Below the pieces are notes generated by a model. The model did no database searches and was not told the origin of the DNA. It saw only the letters and a program-made list of their open reading frames with translations. The position numbers were made by a program, and so were the translations under genes. Of a stretch of 33,432 bases of DNA, positions 14,685 to 21,316 are shown one piece after another. Where the stretch lies: assembly GCA_002049545.1 (NCBI GenBank), contig LLYT01000022.1, positions 1 through 33,432 of the forward strand, in the 5' to 3' direction. Source of the stretch: Deltaproteobacteria bacterium tcs-42. GTDB taxonomy: Bacteria > Desulfobacterota > Desulfuromonadia > Desulfuromonadales > Geopsychrobacteraceae. Each line of letters starts with the position of its first letter. Within the stretch, counting starts at the first letter, position 1.

Positions 14685-15929
14685 CTAGAACTTTGCCAGT
14701 TCGTCGAGGAGATGTTCTTCATTACGGACGGGCTTGGCGCCGTGTTGCTGTAGCCATTGAATTTTTTCCCATGCCCTGCCTTCAGTATAATCATGCTCTT
14801 GTTGTTGGGGGAGAAAGTATACAGGAATACTCTGCTGAATAGCTTTTTCTGCCATCTCGAGACAGGGGAGGTTGCCGGCACCCCACCACTGGGTTGTGAT
14901 GACGAGAACCGCCGTTTGTTCGATGAGCTTGTTGGCTGCTGTCAGGGTTTGTTCCGCAAATGGATTGAACGGGATTTCTTGTGCGATGGGGATATTGAGG
15001 ACTGTCGCAACGCTTTCGTCTGAATCTCCTTGATTCAGCGGTCCGGCAGTGACATCGGCTTGCGCCAGATGGAGTCGGCGCAGCAAGGTTTTTCCACTGC
15101 CCCCTCCGCAGATCAGGTGAACTTTGAGGCCGCTGAGTCGATGGGTTGAATTGTTGATCAACGGCACTATTTGCGGGGTACCTGTCAAGGGGTTGCTGTC
15201 AACTTTAACGTCAACCCGGAAAATCCGTTGTAGATTGGCAGTCGTCATGACCTCTTCAGGTGCTCCGATTGCGGCAATCTTGCCATGCTCGGTCAATAGA
15301 AGAATTCGATGAGAGATCGCGGCAGCCAGATCGAGATCGTGACTGATCTGGATAATTGTTGTTTGCTGTTCCCGGTTCAATCGTACTAATAGTTCGGTCA
15401 GTTCCAAGCGGTGGTCAATATCCAGATGGCTGGTTGCTTCATCAAGAAACAGCACCGAGCTATTTTGTGCCAACGCTCGCGCCAGCAGGACCCGCTGTAG
15501 CTCCCCACCACTTAATTGCGTAACGGCACGCTCTGCCAGGGGCAGGATATCGGCCATGACCAGGGCTTGTTCGATTATGTGCAGATCGGTTTTATCCTGA
15601 AAACTGAGTCGATTTTTCCGATGAGGATAGCGACCCATAGCAACCAGTTCCCGCACCTTGTAGGGAAAGGGAATGGTGGATGATTGCGGAACCACTGCGA
15701 CTTTACGAGCAATCTCGCGCACCGGAATCTGCGCTATTGGAGTTTTCTCCCAAAGAATCTCACCGGTTTTTGTTTTGAGACTGCCGCGTAGCAAGCGTAA
15801 TAAGGTTGACTTGCCACAACCATTCGGGCCGATGATCGATAGAATTTCTCCCCGATTGACGTTGAAATTGAGATCGTTAAAGATTTCTGTCGCGGCAAAA
15901 GAGAAGGAGAGGTGGTTGATTTGAATCAT
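14685..15929 (-). CDS. btuD: Corrinoid (vitamin B12-type) ABC transporter ATPase with an extra C-terminal domain
   Basis: Residues 1-250 are a FecE/BtuD-type ATPase: Walker A GPNGCGKS (34-41), Q-loop VVPQSS (79-84), signature LSGGEL (139-144), Walker B LFLDEA (160-165) and switch histidine H197. Residues 262-414 are an additional domain absent from E. coli BtuD (about 250 residues). It starts with LKVHLICGGGSGKTLLRRLH, a glycine-rich loop that resembles but does not match a strict P-loop, continues with AGPLNQGDSDESVATVLNIP, and ends in a Rossmann-like alternation. Its function is unknown; a nucleotide or corrinoid role is only inference. It overlaps btuC by 4 bases (ATGA). The riboswitch at 19800-19976 marks this as a corrinoid system; siderophore use is less likely. 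Confidence 0.88.
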   Translation of the reverse strand: MIQINHLSFSFAATEIFNDLNFNVNRGEILSIIGPNGCGKSTLLRLLRGSLKTKTGEILWEKTPIAQIPVREIARKVAVVPQSSTIPFPYKVRELVAMGRYPHRKNRLSFQDKTDLHIIEQALVMADILPLAERAVTQLSGGELQRVLLARALAQNSSVLFLDEATSHLDIDHRLELTELLVRLNREQQTTIIQISHDLDLAAAISHRILLLTEHGKIAAIGAPEEVMTTANLQRIFRVDVKVDSNPLTGTPQIVPLINNSTHRLSGLKVHLICGGGSGKTLLRRLHLAQADVTAGPLNQGDSDESVATVLNIPIAQEIPFNPFAEQTLTAANKLIEQTAVLVITTQWWGAGNLPCLEMAEKAIQQSIPVYFLPQQQEHDYTEGRAWEKIQWLQQHGAKPVRNEEHLLDELAKF

Positions 15930-16930
15930 GAGCCCCCTCCGTTACGCCGCAACAGATAAAGGAAAAATGGTGCTCCCAGTATCGCAGTCACCACGCCGAC
16001 CGGAATTTCAGCGGGCGCATAGAGACTACGGGCAATGGCATCGGCAATGATCAAAAAACTACTGCCCAGCAGTGCCGAATAGGGAAGTAACAGCCGATGA
16101 CCAGGGCCCCAGAGCAACCGGCAAATATGCGGGATCACTAATCCAACAAAGCCGATCAAACCGGCCAGGGCTACGGCACAGGCGGTTAAAGCTCCAGCCA
16201 GAGCAAACAGGCTCAGTCGACTTCTGCCAACATGCAGCCCCAAATCGGCAGCAGTTTCTTCTCCCTGAGTGAATAGATCGAGGTTGAGAGACTGTGACCA
16301 GAGCAGCACAAAGCCAATGACAACCCACAACCATCCCCACGAAAGCCAGTTGGGGTCAGCCAGGGAAAGGTTCCCCGCCAGCCAGAAGATCGCCTGCCGG
16401 GTTGCATCGGCGGGTGCTCGCCAGAGGAGGAACAACAGTAGAGCCGCCGCCAGACTGCCGACCATTACACCAGATAGAATCAGGGTGTGCGAGGAGCAGG
16501 TGTGGGCTTGGGCAACCAGGTAAACCAGCAGCAGTGCCGTAATGGCCCCGATAAAAGCGGCGAGGGGAATCACGATGGGAGATTGAATGCCGCAAGTCAA
16601 AGCGGCAACGGCTCCCAGCGCTGCACCACCAGAGACACCGAGTAAATATGGATCGGCAAGGGGATTGCGTAAGACCGCCTGAAAAGTGACGCCGGACAAA
16701 CTCAAGGCTGCTCCAACAAGACCCGCGAGAAGGGCCCGGGGAAACCGAATCTGCCAGATAATAACCTGTTCAACCTCAGATCCCGTTCCCTGGAATAAGA
16801 TAGCAAACAGCTTGCTCCATGAAAGGTCGAGGCTTCCCGCCGAAAGTGACATCAATATCGCCAGCAGGGGTGATAACAGCAGGAAAACTTGCCCCAGCCT
16901 TCTCAGGTTGATATTGCGCCTTTTATTCAT
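15926..16930 (-). CDS. btuC: Corrinoid ABC transporter permease BtuC-type (FecCD family)
   Basis: The 334-residue inner-membrane permease has about nine to ten hydrophobic segments and the FecCD family motifs: IRFPRALLAGLVGAALSLSG, FQAVLRNPLADPYLLGVSGGAALGA, and near the C-terminus the coupling loop GLIGFVGLVIPHICRLLWGPGHR. It would pass corrinoid from BtuF to the cytoplasm. The start at 16930 is chosen over an in-frame ATG at 16972: it gives a normal family N-terminus and an 8-base overlap with the btuF stop rather than a 50-base one. Confidence 0.9.
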   Translation of the reverse strand: MNKRRNINLRRLGQVFLLLSPLLAILMSLSAGSLDLSWSKLFAILFQGTGSEVEQVIIWQIRFPRALLAGLVGAALSLSGVTFQAVLRNPLADPYLLGVSGGAALGAVAALTCGIQSPIVIPLAAFIGAITALLLVYLVAQAHTCSSHTLILSGVMVGSLAAALLLFLLWRAPADATRQAIFWLAGNLSLADPNWLSWGWLWVVIGFVLLWSQSLNLDLFTQGEETAADLGLHVGRSRLSLFALAGALTACAVALAGLIGFVGLVIPHICRLLWGPGHRLLLPYSALLGSSFLIIADAIARSLYAPAEIPVGVVTAILGAPFFLYLLRRNGGGS

Positions 16931-17801
16931 CGATTGAAATGCTCGGGTGGAGAGCTTTAGCCAGCGCCTCAATGCCGAGAATCATCCTTGGTCCCGGGCG
17001 GTGAATCCAGTCAGCTTCGAGCTGGATAATTCGCTGATTTCGTACCGCTTGTAATTGTGGCCAACGATCAAAAAAATGTTTTGGGGCTGGCTGCCCCGGA
17101 TAAGTAGACACAATAATAGCTTCCGGATTGACGGTTAATAATGCTTCAGAATTCCAGGTCGGGTAGCGTGATGGCCCCTTCGGCACCACATTATGTCCCC
17201 CGGAGATCTCGATAATATCAGCGATAAAAGTATCCGGACCGGCAACGGTAAGTGGTTGTAGCATGACACATTCAAGAGTCGTCTGTGGTTTAAGTTTGGC
17301 AATCTGTCGTTGTATCTTTTGAATTCTCGTTTGGATTGAGCCAACTAAATGTCTAGCCTTTTGTTCTGTTCCGGTGATCCGACTGATGTTCAGGATTGTT
17401 TTCAGGGTTTCAGCAACCGTTTGCGGATAGATCACGTAAACAGGAATATGCATCAACTCTAATCGCCGGATCAGCGCCGGACGATTTATGTCAGCAGAGG
17501 CAATTATCAGGTCTGGTTTGTGGAGCAGAATGCTCTCCAGACTGGGGTCGGCATATCCTCCCACTTTTGGCAGTTTCAGTGCCGCCTCAGGGTAGTTACA
17601 AAAATCGGTCACAGCAACAATATTTTTTTCAAGCCCAAGTTCAAACAGGATTTCGGTGACGCTGGGAACCAGGGAGACGATTCGTTGCGGAGGGTGGGGA
17701 AGAGATATCTTGCGATTTACAGCGTCGGTGAAATCGGCAGCAAAAAGTTGTGTCGATAGGCACAGCAACAGCAACGTTAGTGTCAGGGCAGTTTTTTTCA
17801 T
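16923..17801 (-). CDS. btuF: Corrinoid ABC transporter periplasmic binding protein BtuF-type
   Basis: The 292-residue protein has a signal peptide (MKK, hydrophobic core, cleavage near LFA at 19-21). The mature part is a type III periplasmic-binding fold: PPQRIVSLVPSVTEILFELG and VVAVTDFCNYPEAALKLPKVGGYADPSLESILLHKPDLI are typical of BtuF. The single rigid helix linking two lobes is expected around residues 145-170 (ARHLVGSIQTRIQKIQRQIA). It receives corrinoid from BtuB and hands it to BtuC. It lies 62 bp after btuB across a strong hairpin, so read-through or an internal promoter is needed. Confidence 0.9.
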   Translation of the reverse strand: MKKTALTLTLLLLCLSTQLFAADFTDAVNRKISLPHPPQRIVSLVPSVTEILFELGLEKNIVAVTDFCNYPEAALKLPKVGGYADPSLESILLHKPDLIIASADINRPALIRRLELMHIPVYVIYPQTVAETLKTILNISRITGTEQKARHLVGSIQTRIQKIQRQIAKLKPQTTLECVMLQPLTVAGPDTFIADIIEISGGHNVVPKGPSRYPTWNSEALLTVNPEAIIVSTYPGQPAPKHFFDRWPQLQAVRNQRIIQLEADWIHRPGPRMILGIEALAKALHPSISIDE

Positions 17802-17818
17802 CTGGTGAGTTTAGGTTG

Positions 17819-17848
17819 AAAAGGGGAGGATTACAATCCTCCCCTTTT
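17819..17848 (-). terminator. Strong bidirectional terminator between btuB and btuF
   Basis: AAAAGGGGAGGAT, a TACA loop and ATCCTCCCCTTTT form a 13-bp perfect stem with A/T tracts on both sides. It would stop transcripts leaving btuB on the minus strand. Because btuF-btuC-btuD lie beyond it, it may set a stepped level of receptor versus ABC transporter. Confidence 0.75.
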
Positions 17849-17863
17849 CGATAACCAAAAAAA

Positions 17864-19672
17864 TTAAAAGAGAGCTGTCAAACTTACAAACAGGGCTCGT
17901 CCTGGCATCGGGTACCCTTCGTTGACTTCATACTCCCGGTCAAAAATATTTTTGATCCCGAGGCTCCCTTCCAGATCAAAATTGCTGGTCGCGAAAGAGC
18001 GTTTGAGGGTGGCGTCAAAGACGGCATACATATTGGTGTCTCGGTCCGGTTTTTCGTAATATTTCAGGTATTGACCTTGAAGCCTGAGAAACGTTTTTTC
18101 CCAGAGCCCTAGATCGATTGAACCGTGCAACTGATGACGTGGCTTTGTATTGACGAATTCATCGGTTGTTTTATTAACAGCGTGCAGATAGGTATAGTTT
18201 CCGGCCAGAGTGATAAAGTCGGTAGCCGCCCAGTTTCCTTTAATCTCGGCACCGTAGATTTGAGCATCGGTAACATTCGAAGGAGTCCATTTGCCGCCGG
18301 CATCTGGAGCCCAGTCGATCAGATCTTCAACCTCACGCAGGAACAGGGCAAAAGACAGGCTGTCACTGTTGTTGAAATTGTGATCAGCGCCGATTTCATA
18401 TTCAATCGCTGTCTCCGGGTCAAGGTACGGGTTGCCTGCTGTCCAACCTGTATCAGGCCAGTACAGATCGTTCAGAGAAGGAGCCCTGTAGGAGATGCCG
18501 ACAGTGGCCCGCAGTTTTGTCTTGTCGTTCAGGCGGTATAGTAATGCGGCTCTTGGACTAACCTGGCTGGAGTAATCAGAAGGTTTGTCGTAGCGCATAC
18601 CCAGAGCGGCCTTGATTTTTTCGGTCAGTTGGGCGTTGATCTCGCCGAACAGGGCAAAGTCATCCTGTTCATGTCTTCCGTTAGCCGTTGACTCCAGTTG
18701 GTAGTTTCTTGCTTCTCCGCCAATCAGGATGTCACTCCATCCAAGCGACAGAGTATCTTGAAGTTCCAGGGTCCTAGTTTTGATGAGGTGGGTATCGTCT
18801 TCCGAATTGTTGGGATTCACATAGTGCAGGTGGTTCCGCTGATATGTCCCCCGAGCCTGCAGTTCGGAGTTGCCGAGGGGTCCTTTCAATGTCAGATTAT
18901 AGAGGCTGTCTCTGACTTCCTGGTTAGCATATGGCGATGGCAAGCTTGTTTTCCCGGGGACTCCAGTCTCCTTATTTAGGTGAAAGGTGGAAAAATCCAA
19001 GCTGAATTTGTAGGGTAAAGCGATCTTGACAGCAGCATCAATGCTCTGTTGATCCAGCTCAGAATTCTCCCTATAACCATATGATTCGGCGTCGCTCAGC
19101 CCCAGTCGAAAGCTGACATTGCTGATTGTTTGTGCTGCAGTCAGTGACAGCTGACGCGTATCCCAGCGGCTTTGTTTCCAGCTGAGGGTTGTCAGCGGGC
19201 TGTCACTAGCTTTCTTGGTAATGATTTGCACCACGCCACCCAGCGCATTTGCTCCGTAGACGTTTGAAGCTGGTCCGCGAAGAATTTCAATACGCTCAAT
19301 TTGTTCCAGTACGATGGGCAGTTGGCTGAGATCGAATTGTCCGTTCTGGGCTGAATTCATCCGGATGCCATCAATCAGGAGCAACACTTGCGCAGCTTCA
19401 GAACCACGAATACTGAGTGAAGCAACGGAACCCAAAGATCCATTGTTAACAATCTGTACGCCAACTTCATGCTGAAGAACTTCGGCGAGGGTTGTACTGC
19501 CGCTGTTGACGATATCTTTCTGGGTAATAATCGTGATTGACGCGGGGACTTCAGAGATGGATTGGGCTGTCCGGCTGGCGGTAACCACAATCGGATCCAA
19601 TTTGACAACCTCTGCCAAGAGTGGTGCCGCTGTGACCAGCAGAGCACAAAGTACGATGATACTTTTCTTCAT
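17864..19672 (-). CDS. btuB: TonB-dependent outer-membrane corrinoid receptor BtuB
   Basis: The 602-residue receptor imports cobalamin or cobinamide across the outer membrane using TonB energy. Residues 1-19 are a signal peptide (MKKSIIVLCALLVTAAPLL). The TonB box is DPIVVTA at about 26-32, followed by a plug domain with SITIITQKDI, LAEVLQHEVGVQIV and RGPASNVYGANALGGVVQIITKK. The remainder is an aromatic-rich barrel ending in the terminal phenylalanine (ALFVSLTALF) expected for Bam-assembled barrels. GGAGGA eight bases before the ATG at 19672 fixes the start; an upstream frame extension runs into the riboswitch. Expression is controlled by that riboswitch. Confidence 0.93.
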   Translation of the reverse strand: MKKSIIVLCALLVTAAPLLAEVVKLDPIVVTASRTAQSISEVPASITIITQKDIVNSGSTTLAEVLQHEVGVQIVNNGSLGSVASLSIRGSEAAQVLLLIDGIRMNSAQNGQFDLSQLPIVLEQIERIEILRGPASNVYGANALGGVVQIITKKASDSPLTTLSWKQSRWDTRQLSLTAAQTISNVSFRLGLSDAESYGYRENSELDQQSIDAAVKIALPYKFSLDFSTFHLNKETGVPGKTSLPSPYANQEVRDSLYNLTLKGPLGNSELQARGTYQRNHLHYVNPNNSEDDTHLIKTRTLELQDTLSLGWSDILIGGEARNYQLESTANGRHEQDDFALFGEINAQLTEKIKAALGMRYDKPSDYSSQVSPRAALLYRLNDKTKLRATVGISYRAPSLNDLYWPDTGWTAGNPYLDPETAIEYEIGADHNFNNSDSLSFALFLREVEDLIDWAPDAGGKWTPSNVTDAQIYGAEIKGNWAATDFITLAGNYTYLHAVNKTTDEFVNTKPRHQLHGSIDLGLWEKTFLRLQGQYLKYYEKPDRDTNMYAVFDATLKRSFATSNFDLEGSLGIKNIFDREYEVNEGYPMPGRALFVSLTALF

Positions 19673-19716
19673 TTTTGTTCCTCCTGTTTTCCCGTGAGAG
19701 CCGACCAACACGCAAT

Positions 19717-19749
19717 AAAAAAACCCGACACCATGACAGGTGCGGGTTT
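19717..19749 (-). terminator. Riboswitch expression-platform terminator before btuB
   Basis: On the minus strand, AACCCG-CACC and GGTG-T-CGGGTT form a stem with one bulged T and a TGTCAT loop, followed by seven Ts. It lies between the aptamer and the btuB start, the position expected for a cobalamin-controlled transcription terminator. Confidence 0.75.
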
Positions 19750-19799
19750 CCGTATTATTATCCGCGCTTGACCACACTCCCTTTCCCGGGGAGATTAAA

Positions 19800-19976
19800 G
19801 TGGATGTTTCACGGCAGGTCTTCTGATTTACGAGTTTCGACATTGGTCGAAGTTTTAAACCGCCTTCCCGGTTTAGCTAACCAGTGGCATGTGGTTTAAA
19901 TCAGCTCGATCACAGCGGCGGGTCCATGGAGGAATTTCACCTCGCTTCCCTATTATGCTTTTACAGCACCGTAAAA
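19800..19976 (-). ncRNA. Cobalamin riboswitch controlling btuB-btuF-btuC-btuD
   Basis: On the minus strand the conserved aptamer elements occur in order: GGTGCTGTAAAAGCATAATAG, GGGAAGCGAGGTGAAATTCC, GGACCCGCCGCTGTGAT, the GCCACTGG segment, GGGAAGGCGG, and finally the CAGAAGACCTGCCGTGA box. This is the canonical long form with all core boxes. Bound cobalamin should favour the downstream terminator and repress uptake. The stretch 19673-20380 otherwise holds the leader, promoter, a MITE copy and no gene. Confidence 0.93.
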
Positions 19977-19995
19977 CGATTCAATTGTGGAGATG

Positions 19996-20025
19996 CTTAT
20001 AGGTGGTTTTAGCGCACGCTGTCAA
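19996..20025 (-). promoter_or_regulatory. Sigma-70 promoter for the btu operon
   Basis: A perfect -35 TTGACA (20020-20025) and a -10 TATAAG (19996-20001) are separated by 18 bp on the minus strand. Transcription would begin some 15 bases before the riboswitch aptamer. Confidence 0.7.
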
Positions 20026-20195
20026 GAAGACAATGCTTAGGTTTTGTTTATTATTTCATCACGTTGATAAAAATCGTGGACTTTAGTCCAAGACTTTCAG
20101 TTGCTACCCTTAAGGTTGCTTGCCTCTGTTGTTACCACGGAAGTTCCTGATTCGATGGGCACCTTGGCATCTTTGCGGAAGACATGGTTTTGATA

Positions 20196-20342
20196 TAACT
20201 GTTCAGCAATGCCTTGAGGCACCCATTCCAAGGGCCACTTTGCGCCATCCATGGCCGTTCGACTGTCGCCGTCCGTGGCGACAGACGCCCTTTCCATGGG
20301 TACCACAAGCCCCTATCAGTCGTGGTGGTGAATAGTTACGTT
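20196..20342 (-). repeat. MITE-like repeat, copy B (uninterrupted)
   Basis: This is the inverted partner of 77-218. Its ends are TAACTGTTCA at 20196 and TGAATAGTTACGTT at 20342, a 10- to 14-bp terminal inverted repeat. It contains the CTGTCGCC/GGCGACAG hairpin. It encodes no transposase and lies 38 bp beyond the cbiB stop and about 170 bp upstream of the btu promoter, between the two cobalamin units. A minus-strand open frame extends past its left end to 20097 without a recognisable family. Confidence 0.7.
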
Positions 20343-20380
20343 TTGATTTGTTCTCCAAGGGGTTTTCTGTTTCTAATGGT

Positions 20381-21316
20381 TTAAGCTGTTGATATTATGG
20401 CAAAAATTAAAGTGCAAAGCGAAGTCGCCACCATCAACCGGATGGTATCTACTATTTTAGCGGCAGTGATCGGCTCGTTTGGATCGCCCATTAAGGGGCG
20501 GGAGCCGGGTTGGCCACCGTAGCTGATTTCGCCGCCCAGTTGGATGTTGAGAGCTCCGGCAAATGCGGCTTCAATCTGACCGCCATTGGGACTGGGGTGG
20601 TTGTGGCGGTCGCGGCGAAACATTTGCCACGCTTGTTTGTGGTTTTGCCCGCAAAGCCAGGCGGCGATGGGGACCAGCAGGGCGGTGAGGCGGGCGGGAA
20701 TAAAGTTGGCCAGGTCATCAAGCTTGGCCGCGGCCCAACCAAACTGGAGATAGCGCTCATTTTTGTAGCCAAAGGTGGAATCGAGGGTGTTGATGGCTTT
20801 GTAGAAGATGATGCCGGGGGCGCCACCGAGGCCGGCAAATAACAGGGGGGCGGTTATGCCATCGACGGTGTTTTCGGCGACACTCTCAATGGTGGCGCGG
20901 GCGATGGCAGTTTCACACAGATTGTCGGTGTCCCGGCCAACCAGCATCGCGACTTGCTCCCTGGCTTGGGGGAGATCGTCGGTGACCAATGGGGTATGTA
21001 CTGCCAGAGCGTGCTGTTTTAGGCTTTGCATGGCAAAGCCGGTGGTCATAAAGGCGATGGCAACCAGATCGCCACACAGGGGATGGATAACGGCTGCTAA
21101 TTTGCAGAGGAACCAAGCCAGGACGGTGCTGCAGCCTACCACAATTACCACAGCGATAATCCCGGCCCGCCGGTCAAAGAAGCGGTTGCGCAGCGGGGTT
21201 TCAATGGCCAGTGCCAGTTTCCCTATGGCGCCGACCGGATGGGGGAGCCAGCGGGGATCGCCCAGTAAGCGGTCGAGGCACAGGGCGAGGATGATCTGCA
21301 CGGAGAGTGGGATCAT
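20381..21316 (-). CDS. cbiB: Adenosylcobinamide-phosphate synthase CbiB
   Basis: The 311-residue membrane protein joins (R)-1-amino-2-propanol phosphate, the CobD product, to adenosylcobyric acid. Family signatures include the N-terminal LALCLDRLLGDPRWLPHPVG, IARATIESVAENTVDGITAPL near the middle, the FYKAINTLDSTFGYKNERY segment, and RDRHNHPSPNGGQIEAAFAGAL, with hydrophobic segments between. It overlaps the preceding CobD/CobQ fusion gene by 4 bases (ATGA), and its substrates come directly from the two domains of that protein. It is the last gene of the riboswitch-controlled unit. Confidence 0.95.
   Translation of the reverse strand: MIPLSVQIILALCLDRLLGDPRWLPHPVGAIGKLALAIETPLRNRFFDRRAGIIAVVIVVGCSTVLAWFLCKLAAVIHPLCGDLVAIAFMTTGFAMQSLKQHALAVHTPLVTDDLPQAREQVAMLVGRDTDNLCETAIARATIESVAENTVDGITAPLLFAGLGGAPGIIFYKAINTLDSTFGYKNERYLQFGWAAAKLDDLANFIPARLTALLVPIAAWLCGQNHKQAWQMFRRDRHNHPSPNGGQIEAAFAGALNIQLGGEISYGGQPGSRPLMGDPNEPITAAKIVDTIRLMVATSLCTLIFAIISTA

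Noticed and set aside
14345-14881. 178-codon minus-strand frame
   Set aside because: It runs through REP-like hairpins and the 3' end of btuD in the wrong phase.
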